NCBI GenBank assembly: GCA_964036275.1
Contig: OZ038437.1
Location: 20,012,052 to 20,076,051 of the forward strand
Source of the DNA: Litoditis marina
Lineage: Eukaryota; Nematoda; Chromadorea; Rhabditida; Rhabditidae
Direction of reading: 5' to 3'
DNA: 64,000 bases
Shown here: positions 11,963 to 23,608 of the stretch, in pieces
How the letters are laid out: the number at the start of each line of letters is the position of its first letter
Numbering within the stretch: position 1 is the first letter of the stretch
Made by a program: the position numbers and the translations under genes
The notes under the pieces: generated by a model
Told to the model about the DNA's origin: nothing
The model's input: only the letters and a program-made list of their open reading frames with translations
Database searches by the model: none

Positions 11963-14900
11963 ATGATCCTTCTCAGAATAGCGCCTCTACTTCTTCTCAT
12001 AGGCCATGGCTCGGCATTCTCAAACGTCGTCAATCGTTGCGAAGAATTTACTGGGGGAAACGTCAATTTGGATCCGAAAATGGATCTTCCGAACTCATAT
12101 AAGGTTGGTTGGTGTTCTCATTCCGATTGCGGTTATCTCAGTCGGATAAATAAAAATGGACCTATTGCCGGAAATCCCGAAAACGCGGCTATTTTATCAT
12201 GGAGAACTATTGATGTGGGCATGTGGGGGTTTTCAGTCGAGAAACGGGTTCCTTTGCACCATTGAGTTATTGAGTATTCAAATTTTAATGATGTGCGTGT
12301 CTTAGTATCTAATACTTGATCTTGAAAATATAATTAAAATGTTGGTCGTTTGATATCATCATGATGCCTGAGTAGTTTTGCGTTGGAATTCCGTCCGCTT
12401 GTTACAGAAAAGTTGTACATTTTTTAAGATCTACAAACGTGCTATCTATTGCCAAAAACAGGTCTATTACTCATTTTGTTGCAAAACTATTAAAAAGATT
12501 GTATTGTGTAATTGAATCTAAAAATGGACTCTTTTCCGTCAAATAGTCACACTTTGCTGGTATATGGGTATGACAAACCCAAAAACTCGGGAGTTTAGAA
12601 TTCATACTTATTATTCTAGGTATCATCGACTCTAACTGATTGGACGGCAAAAACAACGACCAGGGTTGAAGAAGTTTACCACAAGGAAAGGAGATCGGTC
12701 AGGGGTCAGTTAGAATATAGAAACTCTACCGCGAAATCGGTCACATGACTCATAAATGCCTGAAAAGTTAGCAACTTGAGCAAATGTCGTATTTTTGGCC
12801 TAGTTTTATGGTATACTCAACGTTTTTTCTATCGAAAATGAAACCATTTTTGTCTCACTGGTTTATGGTATTCATGGAACCACATGGTATCGCAGTATCT
12901 AACACACATCCATTACATATTCTTCAGACTGCAGAGGGGTTAATTTCATTATTGTTCTTAGGAAATATCTCAGTTGTGGCGAGCCTTTCGCAAAAAACTG
13001 TCACGTTCCGTGAATTATTGTAACCTATAGTAAGGCAAGATTTCGTAGCATTGCGAATGTGTTGAAAGTTCTGGCAATTTCAGAAACTTATTGCTCATAA
13101 TTAGAAGCAGTCTACAGTCTTTGATTTTGTCAATGTTGTGTTAATGAGAAGAGACTGTTCATAGAAAAATAGGGGTTTGATTAGTTTTCCAACAGTGTAT
13201 TTTGTTTTTATTCTTTCATTAATATTGATTATTGCAGTAAACAACCGAGAAGGACAGAAGAATCAATGGATAACGAGTGGCCACAACCCAACAGTTCGTC
13301 TGAATCACACCGGTTAGTAATCTCGAATAACATTTGGCAGGTTATAAACGTAGGGAATCGAAATTTTGAATACCCCAATTTCAGCAAGAGTTCATTTTAC
13401 TGGTGAAAATCCTAATATCTCACCGTTTTTGTACCCGTTTTTGTACCCAGACGAAATGCCCGATTTTCAATAATTTTCTGTGGACAACAGTCGCCCCACG
13501 TATGACAGAATGGGAATGCCACTAGTATCACTCTGCCACGTTGACGTTGCCTTGTATCGTTCTGTTTTATGTTCTGGTGCCCGTTCACTAGTGTGCTAAA
13601 AATGTTCTCTTTTACTACTTTTTGTAACTCTGTTCAATAAAATTGGAGAAACGGTCTACTACACAGTGATACTAGTGGTGTTCCCATCATGTATAAGTTG
13701 GTTGAAAACTCGTCTATTATGGTTGGATTGGAAATAAGGAAATTCAATACATTTCAATGGAAAAATGCAGCCCTCCTCCCCCCTTTTCAGAATTTTTCAC
13801 TTTTCTGAAAAGTAACGCACGTTAATTTTAGTTGTACTACAATTGAACTTTTTTTACCTATGCCTGTATTTCCTTGCAGGTCCCTCAACCACGTGTGCAA
13901 TTGAAAAGGAGATGCAGCCCCTCTCGTCGCCTACGCTCTCTCGACTCTCCTCAGATGGGTCATCTATCGCCTCACTGGTCGAATCCATTGTGAAGCTGTC
14001 ACAGACGCAACAGGGAATCTACCTTGTAGGTTATTTAGATCTTTAACATACACGTTTTTGTTATATTATTATTATTAAAATTGACCAGATGTTATGAAAA
14101 AGTGAGGCTCATGGTTCTTTAGGCTAAGTCGAGATTTCATCGATAATTCGCGGTTTCGGAGGGGCACGATGTTTCACTGCCGTTGTGGCGATCCTTGGAT
14201 TTAAGTTGTACTTTTCGTCTTTGATCATTGACACAAAGCGTTAAGCTTTAACATCTACACATTTTAGTTTACAAACTTGTTTGGTTTGGAAGAATATAGA
14301 TTTTTTTCGTCCCCACCGGTTAAATGATAGGCTGAATTTTGTTGAAAGTATCCAAATTGAACATTGTTATTGCTAAAAATCAAGTGAGCACTTGATTTTC
14401 ATCTAGGATCGTCTGTTTTTTATCATTCTTTTCAGAATTCCACTCAAGTGATGTCGGGTGTAGAAGGAGTTCACTGGGTAACGTGCATAAACGGCACAGG
14501 ACGACACCAGTCTCCAGGTTGGTGGGGGGGGGGGAATAAGTATAGATGGGATAGTGTCAGTTTGGTTTTAGCAGTTAAATCGGGACGATTATGTGGACCA
14601 ATCCCGTGTCAACGGTCCTTTAAACTGCAATTGAAAAATGTATTGCAGTTTAAAGGACTGAAGCGTTGCGATTGTACCACATAATCGTCCTTCTTCAAGT
14701 AAAATAAGCGAATACCAGGGGAAGTAGTACGAACTTCATTACGCAACGGGTATGGAATCCAAAAGAAATATCTTTCTTTGTGTTTTGACTTTTAGAACTA
14801 GGAGTCAGTGCTGTTTTGAGCCATAAAATACCAAATAGGAGAATCAAAAAACACGGAACTATTTGTATTTTCGTCACGGCTCATGCTTTTGCAGAAGTAA

Positions 14901-17900
14901 ATGGCTTCAAAATAGAGCATGCGTTGACCAAATGTGGCAAAAGTGAGGATCAGTCAGTATCTAGGATCTAGTAGGGGGTATAAATCCTTATGCGGTATAG
15001 CTAACAAGATTTTCGGCCAAAGTAGACTTTTGTGACATGGTAAGGTCTGACTATTCGATAAAAAGGAGATCGTCTTTAGATGTAAGCACTAGAGAATTTC
15101 TGAAAGCACATACACAATAGACCGATTCGGTGATAAAGTAACCCGTCTCTCTATTTTGTTCTGGCTACTTAGAGAACTTTACTGGAGTATGAATATTGAT
15201 TGAGCCCGTACGTGAGACGACTTTCTTGTCCACAACATTTGATTGAATATCAGGTGTTTCATCTGGGTAACCAAACTAGAACATTACGTTCTCACCAGTT
15301 AAAGGGGGCTAAGAGTGAAGTTAGAATGATTTAAATTTCGAATTATAAGAAAAAACGGGGGATTCAGTAGAGAATCCAACAAAGTTGATCTACGTTTAAT
15401 TAAGCCCATTCCAGATCGAAGTAATTTTCGCTGGCAGCGGCGAAAGTACATTCCCACCACCCGTCGCGCAATACGACAACCCCCTAATGCTCTACTTTCG
15501 AGTTGCAGAATTCGAGGATTTCTCAGCAAGTAAGTCATACTTCAGGCCCTTATCTGTGGCCGTATTTTGTAAGCTTAAGTAGCCATGTAAGTTACATGAG
15601 CATATCTGGCTCAATATCTGGCTCAGCTTTTGATAGTCCTTATGTATTCTGTTTGTTCTCGATAGTACCATTTAGCATTAGTTCATCAATAATGTGCAAA
15701 GAAACTGTTGAACCAAGAGTAGCGGCATTTTTCATTTTCCATCTAAAATTTGCTCATGCAACTTACATCGCTACTTCACAGCATTCTCGGATAACCTATT
15801 TTTTTGCGAGTAGTATGCAGCAGGTACACAACCGAAAAACTGTCGTGGCGAGACCCCGCGCTCTCCCGTGAGTATGCACATGCTGCACACTGCCCGGACT
15901 TCCTATTTCATCGAAATCATTTCTTGGCACTTAAACCCATAATTGGCACGTGAATCAGCGTTCGCGTGTCGCGTTGCGGTCAAATGAACGATCGCGGTCC
16001 CGGCCAACTCTACTCTAATGTGGCGGCGGAAAACGCCGTGACTTGGGCTTCAATGTTCAAGCACACCTCACGCTGTCTCAACAAATGACTAATTAAACTA
16101 GGAGCGCTTTCAAAGAACAGAAATCAACAATGCTCCGCCTGTACCCCACATAAGTTATTCAACGTTCACTAATTTACTCATCGCCTATTGGTAAGAGGAA
16201 AGATGTTTTTTTAAAATACTATTTCACTATTTTCAGATTCAACTGCGCCCATCTCTGCAATTTCATTGGAAATAGAGACGTATGATGAAGTCACGGAGAC
16301 GGATGAAAAAACGTTCCTGGTGAGTTGATCGAGTAAACAAAAATAACTTCTTTTTTTTGGGTTTTGGCCAAACCCGAGAGCACACAACTAGAAAAGTTGA
16401 AGTAGGACGATTATGTGGACCAATCCCGAGACATCGGTCCTCTAAACTGCAATTCAAAAATGTATTGCAGTTTACAAAAGGACTGAAGCGTTGAGCTTGG
16501 TCCACATAATCGTCCTTCTTTACGTAGATGTGCTGATATTGATCGAAAACGATGTCCTTTCTTCGAGTCCAGGTTACGGTGTCTGTGTCTTTGCAATGTC
16601 TGACGTTTCAATGCTCATACCATCCGCGCGAGCGTTTGACACCTTTTATTAATAGTATTAATAGAGCCATGTCTGCCTGATATGAACCGCGTACAAAGTG
16701 GTTACTTTTCCCCCGAACCAGGTGGTTCGTTCTAGGACCGAACCAAATTTAGGCCAGCAAAGGTGGAACAGAACAAGTTCAAGTAACTAATGATGAAATT
16801 GGTTAGGTTCGGTTTCATGTCGGTTTGAATGCGTAAACAGTTCGTTTTTTTCTCGAATCAACTGGTTCGGGAAGAATCGGTTCGAGAAGAAATTCGCCGT
16901 CTAATGTATAGTTTAAAACGGAATAACTTGATTCTGTCCAGGGGCGGGAGAAAATGGTTTGACGTCGAGTCTATACGACCCCCCTTCATTTTGAAAAATG
17001 AAAAAAGGCAAATTTCATTAAAACTGATCGACAGAAAATTCCACGCGAAGGTTCGTTTGACTGCTAAAAACGTGAAACCCCCCCCCCCCCCTTGACATTT
17101 TCGGTTTGCCAAACCATATCTGCCTGTCCCCGTGTGAATGCTTTTCATATTTCCAGATCCCATCTGGTGTGATTTGTCATGGCTGGAATACTTCGGTACT
17201 TCCAGTAGTGATTGCCGAACCGTTCAGTTCTCTTCTGGAGAGAATCGATGTGAATGGAACTGTGAGCACGGCTAAGGTAGGCTCATATTCATACATAAGT
17301 AGCATACGTGAGGTGACTTTGTTGCCCACAGAAAATGATTGAAAATGGGGCAATTCATTTGGGGAACCAAACTACAAAACAGGGTGGAAGATTAACTGTT
17401 CACCAGTAAAGTGCGACAATGGTGAAATTGGAGCAGCTCAACATCCCGATTGGAAAGAAAAGCGGGCGGATTAATGTAGAATCTAACAAAGTCGCCCTAT
17501 ATTTGATCAGTAGTGTGTAACAATCTAACCGAAAACGAAATGAGTCAGTTGGACAGTTTTCCATCATATGTTCGTGAAAATGTATGAGTTGTCATCAAAA
17601 TATTTGAATTTGCATGATTTAAACGAAAAAGCGGTTCTTTTTTCATTTTTCGCCACAAAAGCTCGATATATAAGTCATAGTATGTTTCTCAAATATTGTC
17701 ATAGCATAGTAAATCTGATCACGTTCATCAAAAAGTGTGCACCTTTTTCATTTGAAGATTTGAACTGGTTCCAAACTGTTTAGCTTCGCAAATAGAATGC
17801 AAATAGTACGGAATGCTTCGCATCAGGAAGCATCGATTGGAAAGTTCGAATGTGTACTGTATATGTGTTAGTAGAAATGGTGTGGACTATAGCCCCCCCC

Positions 17901-19355
17901 CCCCCCCTTCAATCCCATACACCAGCTGACTTTTGTGAGCGGCCCTCCCTCCCTCTATGAGACCCGATTTTTTTTATTACAATAAGGTCCCCTTTACCTA
18001 CTTTGTCAGAAAAAAACGTTGTATTTGGTCCTGAACCCAATTATTGAGGTGCGATGCAAAAAAATCTTTGTAGCAAAAAAGTTGGCTGTTGTGTGGTTTC
18101 TGGTTTCGTTAACAACACAAAAAGTGGTCGTGTTGAGACGTGTAAACTGTCTGCAAACATGTCCCCCCCCAAGTTATATCTCTCCAGGTATTTCACTCTG
18201 CTTCTTTCGCTACCACGTGTGTCTGCGTGGATGGCGTCAAAAGTGGTGACGTCATCCCTTTCTTTGATCATGCCGCCCCGGCTGATGGGGCCACCGTCTT
18301 CATCCACGATTTCGGAACAGGTTAGACTTTTTAAATTATATTTATATATTTGTTTTGTTTTGTTTATTTATTTATTTATATATATTTTTTTAATTGACCA
18401 TCTGATTCGAAGTAAGAAGTAATTTTGAGTTGATACGATAATAGAAGTTGTAAGTTGTAAGCAGAGCCAAAATAATTCGTGCTGTATCTGGAAAATGTTT
18501 CTTCAAATTAGCTATTAGAAACATCGGTAACTTTTTGACTAGAATACTAGTTCTCTTGTACTATAAGTGATTATTGCAGGCTACCAGTATTCTTTGTCTT
18601 CCTCGAAGTGTGTAAACCTGAGTGCCATTCCGGCTGCTTCTGCCGATGTTTCTTCGTCGAATGAGACGATTTCACTGAAGCCGGTTCGAGATATGCTGGT
18701 CAACGTCTCCCTGCCCTGGGCAAAATACGGACAGGTACAAAGTTTGCAAACCCCTACCCCAGTATAATTGTCCAAATAACCGAAAATAATTGGAATGTTG
18801 GAAAACGGCTTACTCTTTCGCCGAAAACAAGAAAATCGATCATATGCAAAATCATTACTGTTCACGTGCCGCCTCACTCTGAAAACGAACTGCTTTTTGT
18901 CGAATAATCCGACCTGGCTGGTGTATGGTAGTTTGTAGTTTGGTCGGTGTAGATTGCTCATATTTCCACGTCTTGGTCATTTTGGACTACTCTAATCGAG
19001 AACAGTGTTGTTCACCTCACCATTGTTTGGTTCGTTCCTACGCGAGCCTGCGAATTTAATAGTTCTTCGCTGTTTTCAAAAGTGATGCATAGTGTCACAT
19101 CATAGGAACGGGGGGCTTTTGCAGAATCACAATCGTGCTCCGGCAAAATCGCTCAAATGATCGGCAAATAAGGGCTCTATTGCTGTGAGGGAAACCTTCT
19201 TTTGAGTAGTAAATGTCATGATTGCTTATAATAAAAGTGAATTGAGTAGTCACACAAAGTTAGCATTCTAATGAGGAAACGTGCACTTTTGCATTGCACG
19301 TTTCTGAGTTCTGCTGTGTTTAACATGTTACACGTGACTGTACATTTGACTTACC

Positions 19356-19421
<66 letters not shown>

Positions 19422-21559
19422 GTTGTATGAATGTATCCCCTTCTTTGCAGACCATGTCATCGTATTCCAAGTCCCTCGATGTTTGGAGGGCGTTCGACAT
19501 CTCAACCAACTCCACCTATGAAGTTCTGATGGACGGATCTCGATTGGTCGAGATTAGACATTTCAAACAGGTTGGTTTTCGTAAAAGTATACTGTAGGTT
19601 ATGTTTTCTATAATTTCTATTGTAATTTCGTGAAAATTTATGATTTTGCATCAAAAGTAGGCCGACTATTCTGATTTTGGTGAGAGGGAAGTGCGTTTAT
19701 AGAATTGTTCGATAGCGTTTATAGAGTTGTTTGTAATTGTTTTGCGGTTTTTGTAGTTTGATCTAACTTCTTTGCGGTCCAATTTCGACCACTCCCGACG
19801 CGTGTTGTGAAGCTGATCAAACTACAAATTCATGTCTCATGTGTGTGCTGATCAAACTACAAATATGATTCTGTGACCTCCGTTTGCTTGCAGTCATCCC
19901 CTGCTCCCTCGTCTACCCTCCGGCTGCTGCCCGCTCCTATTCCGTCTGCCCTGGGGGCACTCCATAGGGCCAGGGACTGTTTTGCGGCCCAATCGTCGCC
20001 GAATAACACCTTCTCGCTCAATATTGCCAAAAGTGAGTTTGTGGATTGTGTAGTATATACTTGTGTATACTCTTTTTGATCGATTTCTACATGTAACTGA
20101 GCTAGTGGTAATCGTTTGAACCCGATCAATGCATATAATTTCCCCACACACCAGTAATGTGTGACTGCTCTTGGAAATGGAACCTGGTTCTCGGTTGGCA
20201 TACTTCAAACTTTGAAGAAAATAGGACATTCGCACCACTCTTCAGAAAAGGGAGCCAGTTTTTGCTTTTTCTGACAATACAATTAGAGTTAGCCAAGTTT
20301 ATGTGTACTTATGCTTAGATTTGCCAAATTCGGCTTCACAAATTGTCCGATAGTTTGTAGGACAGTAGTTACTCTGAAAGGGTGGCAAGAAGACTGATAT
20401 TACAGAGATCATAGGGTCAAGTTATTCCAGTGTACGGTTCTTAACTTTCTCATCGGGGCAGCTACAAAAGTTGCAAGCAGTAATACGAATTTCTTCAGTT
20501 TATTTTCGTTTAAAACTTGTATTATTATGTATTCCGGTGATTCCAGAATCGTTTGCCGACGTTGTCTTCAGTGGGGAGGAGACTGTGACAGCCGCTCTCT
20601 CCGAAGCCATTTCCCAGGTTTCGCCCATCCACCCCCTCAGGGTCAAGGCCTTCTATGTACGTTTCATGGGTATTGATTTTTTGTTGTTGTTGTTGTTTGT
20701 AAAGCTATCTAGATGAGCTGTTTATGGCTTGTTGTTCTACAAATAGTAACAGGAAACAGTAGGAACTGGAAATAGAGGATAGTAATGTTTAGGTTCTCTG
20801 GGCGTCTGTTGTATTGGTCTTTGAAATCGCTCTCTGTCTCTCTTTCTCTTATTTTCTTTCTGTCTTCTTTCTCTCTAGCTCTCTTTCTCATCTCTCTCTA
20901 CCTCTTCCCCCTCCCTCCTGATACCCTCTTACTTATATTTTTCTTTCCAGGATTCTCGCTCCGATGGAACCCTGGCCGTATTTTTCACTGTAGCCGAAAA
21001 GAACAACCACGTCCCCGCAGTCACCAACTCAGCCTATAATTATACGGTCAGTCTATCAATCGTGTAGTTGGTGGCCAGTTGAATCAGTTGTAGATCTGGG
21101 AATGTAGTGTAGTCATATCCCAGTGAATATGTCGGAATAGTCAGAAAATAACTGGCAACTTTTTCTTGAAAAACAAGAGAATTTGTCTGTTTTTGATGCA
21201 AAGTCATCCTTTTTCACGTTTTCAAACTCAAAAACTGGGGGTGGCGAGATTACAAAACCATGAGACCCAATGATTTCGCATTCGCTGCACCAATGACGGA
21301 GTGTTTTGTTTGCAGGAGGAAGTCCTGACCGAAGTTCTTTTCGCCAAATTGAATGAGACTATTTCGGGTGGAGAATGGAAGTTCCTCGTGCCTAATGCGG
21401 ATAAGAAGAGCGAGGTTTGTGTCGAGATTTTTGGACAATTTCCAGCCTTTATTGTTAGAAAGTTGCAGAAACTTCCTGCTCGCCAATTGTGAGAAAAATA
21501 GCCAGGTTCTCATGCAAGTCTCCCCGAACAGTTTTCTATGAGAATTATGTTGTTTTTTG

Positions 21560-21613
<54 letters not shown>

Positions 21614-22403
21614 CCCTTCCAGGACTGGTCGGTGGTCCCGTCTTCCCTGTCCCATATCCCGCTGCCCGCCCCGCCCCCATCTCCTCCCAATTTCGAGGGA
21701 TATTCAGGGGGATCTATGTTCGTGTTGGGACTATTCTCTCTCATCCTCGGATGCGGAATAGGTGAGTAGTTATATATTATAATATGATAAAAGTAGTTGT
21801 ATAATGTATATGTATTATGTATTTGCTAAAGATGCATTGCAAATTGCTTACCATGCCTATATGCCATAGCTATGGATCATGGAACCTTGCTTGACATGTT
21901 TTCTCATTTGTTATTGGTTACATATACTGCCAAGTGAAGTGTCGTACAACGACGGTAAAATGGCGTCCTTCTTCCTACAAATTCCTTTCCTAGTCTTTTT
22001 TCCGATAATTTATATGATTATACGGAATAAAAAAAGTTGAGAGCTGATTGCTACTTTCTACTTTTTCACAAATGTCGTTCGCGACCGTCTCTTCTAGGCT
22101 TCTAGCCCGCAGGACTTTGTTGCCCCCAGAAATTTATTGAAAGTTGGGTGTTTTATCTGAATGACTAAACTGAAAACTGGTAGGGAGATAAGGTTCTCAA
22201 CAGTAATCTTCTATCACTGTCTGAATTAGGGTAGTTTGAGATCTCGATTTTGAAGAAAAACGGGCGGATCGATTAACCATTTCACAAAGTCGCCTTATTT
22301 TTGTAATGTACCTTATTCTAATTGATTTGCAGGTGCCGGTGGACTTTTCTTCATCACCAAACGTCAGCGTATTTCTACTCTCGCCTATCAGGTATTTGAG
22401 TAG
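11963..22403 (+). CDS. Type I membrane glycoprotein, ~570 aa, family uncertain (15 exons)
   Basis: Exons: 11963-12107, 13238-13312, 13880-14025, 14436-14517, 16237-16319, 17157-17276, 18188-18320, 18580-18734, 19451-19570, 19894-20032, 20547-20656, 20951-21046, 21316-21414, 21623-21761, 22333-22403. All splice phases agree and give 1713 bases ending in TAG. The exon 1 donor is least sure: a better-looking donor after 12103 would put exon 2 in a stop frame. The protein opens with a signal peptide (MILLRIAPLLLLIGHGSA). It carries 12 N-glycosylation sequons, one membrane segment near residues 530-556, and a short basic tail ending AYQVFE, a YxxF-type endosomal/lysosomal sorting motif. This fits a glycosylated luminal protein of the endolysosomal or plasma membrane. 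I see faint segment-order resemblance to the lysosomal membrane protein GLMP but cannot confirm it; the protein is longer than GLMP. Several introns hold miniature transposons. MRPL15 follows 1.2 kb downstream on the same strand. Confidence 0.75.
13512..13686. mobile_element. small inverted-repeat element in intron 2
   Basis: GGGAATGCCACTAGTATCACT at the left end is matched, with two differences, by the inverted AGTGATACTAGTGGTGTTCCC at the right end. It lies wholly inside an intron of the membrane-protein gene. Confidence 0.55.
14583..14690. mobile_element. MITE family 1 (GGACGATTATGTGG ends), intron 4
   Basis: The termini GGACGATTATGTGG and CCACATAATCGTCC are perfect inverted repeats. An inner palindrome centres on CCTTTAAACTGCAATTG and its complement. 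It is the best-preserved of seven copies in this window and has no coding capacity. Confidence 0.85.
15214..15390. mobile_element. MITE family 2 (GACTTTGTTG ends), intron 4
   Basis: A degenerate copy of a roughly 180-base element also found at 17311-17496 and 22112-22297. All three share, in the same order, the end GRCTTTSTTGYCC, a GAYTGAA block, AACCAAACT-like, CTCACCAGT-like and AAAACGGG blocks, and the inverted end AACAAAGT. Confidence 0.65.
16405..16515. mobile_element. MITE family 1 copy, intron 5
   Basis: Same termini (GGACGATTATGTGG and CCACATAATCGTCC) and the same inner palindrome as the copy at 14583. It lies 85 bases after the exon 5 donor. Confidence 0.85.
17311..17496. mobile_element. 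MITE family 2 copy, intron 6
   Basis: The ends AGGTGACTTTGTTGCCC and AACAAAGTCGCCCT form an inverted pair. Internal blocks match the copies at 15214 and 22112. It sits 35 bases beyond the exon 6 donor. Confidence 0.75.
18756..18927. mobile_element. hAT-like MITE family 3, degenerate copy, intron 8
   Basis: Related to the intact copy at 25504-25674. Shared blocks run in the same order: CCAGTA, TTGTCC, TTGGAA..ACGG, CGCCGAAAA-AAGAAAATCG, GAAAACG-ACTGC, and the end CTGGTGTATG. The left end is eroded. Confidence 0.6.
19263..19352. mobile_element. MITE family 4 copy (CACGTGACT / GAGTTCTGCTGTG), intron 8
   Basis: Contains GCACGTTTCTGAGTTCTGCT then GTGTTTAACATGTTACACG. The same blocks recur inverted at about 36280-36340 and 38165-38260, and directly at 49485-49565 and 54205-54285. 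Confidence 0.65.
19357..19418. repeat. (TA)n microsatellite in intron 8
   Basis: About 31 TA units ending 32 bases before the exon 9 acceptor. The apparent Ile-Tyr open frames are artefacts. Confidence 0.95.
21564..21609. repeat. (TA)n microsatellite in intron 13
   Basis: About 23 TA units ending only about 13 bases before the exon 14 acceptor, unusually close to a 3' splice site. Confidence 0.95.
22112..22297. mobile_element. MITE family 2 copy, last intron
   Basis: Third copy of the element seen at 15214 and 17311, with ACTTTGTTGCCC on the left and ACAAAGTCGCC on the right. Confidence 0.75.
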
Positions 22404-23600
22404 AGGGAGAATAATGTCTACTCTCAATCGATTCCTCTGTTGTATCGAATTTTGTAATTCTTTATATTCATTTCCTTTGTATTTCATTGAGAATTAGTGT
22501 GGTGCACTGTATATTGATTGCCCAACCCACGTAATATCTATCTCTGAATATCTCCTAATTTTTATTACAGTTTAGGTTTTTTACCGCTCTGTTCCATTTA
22601 GCATAATGTTCTAATTGTGTAGTTTCTCTCCAGTCGCCATATTATTCGAGTTTTGCAGAATTTGGTAAATTTTTAATGGGTTATTCAGTGAATCCTGGTG
22701 TTTTTGACGATTTTAGCATTGTTTTTAAGTTTAATTTTTCATGACACGTTCCCTATTCCCCATACCATTCATACAAATCTCTGAAATGTTGTATACTTTA
22801 TTATTTTATAATATAACTCAAGTGCGGAAATCAGTTATGTATTTTCTGCGAGATCCTTTCCTCCAATTATATACGGTAAAATTCTTCGTGTACCTGTCTG
22901 TATTTTTCTCTGAGACTACTTATTTATTATGTTTGTAATTGTGATTCTGTTGTATGTCTGCTGTTTGTAATGGAAGTATCCTATTAACATGTTTTTGGTT
23001 CTTTTTCCACATGGAGTTGAATGCTCCGGAAATTATCTTCGTTTTTGTTCTGTGTTTTTTTTTTGTTCTTCGATGCGTCGTTGCAAAATGGGAATTTTGA
23101 GTGTGTAGGCAGTACGCTGATAGATCTTAATTGCCAATTGAGTTCTCCCATTCTCAATCAGCATTTTTGAATACGAAGTTCGAGTTACGGGGTATGAAGT
23201 CATGCCTTTGATGTTTCGGCCCTTTTTTACTACTCGACTACTCGAGTTTTCTGTGAACCTTATATTAGAATTTGGGACAGAACGGTTTGTTACCAATCCA
23301 GAACAAATCCTTAACGTGAACAACTAGGTTCGTTCAGCAGTTTGTTGTTCTCGTTTCGAACCGTGTGCTCTACTCGTTATAGTTATAGAACATTATTGAC
23401 ATGTAGTAACTATATAAAGTAGGCGCTAGGCGGCTAAATTCTTCCCGAACCGCCGTTGTTGGGGGAAGAGTCGGTTCTTGAAGAAATCCCATATACTGTA
23501 CATGTTATAAACACATAATATAAAAATCCACAATAGATACACTTATTTGTTGGTTTTAACATTATTATTTATTCACTTAATTCTAATAACACTTATTTGT
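22404..23600. other. spacer between membrane-protein gene and MRPL15
   Basis: AT-rich sequence with no exon. It includes the 3'UTR of the upstream gene and the acceptor (TTTCCAG, 23600-23606) two bases before the MRPL15 ATG. The roughly 1.2-kb gap is long for a classical nematode operon, so co-transcription is not assumed. Confidence 0.5.
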
Positions 23601-23608
23601 TTCCAGAG

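Noticed and set aside
22404..23608. Operon linking the membrane-protein gene and MRPL15
   Set aside because: The 1.2-kb spacer is much longer than typical nematode intercistronic gaps and no diagnostic second-leader signal was seen.
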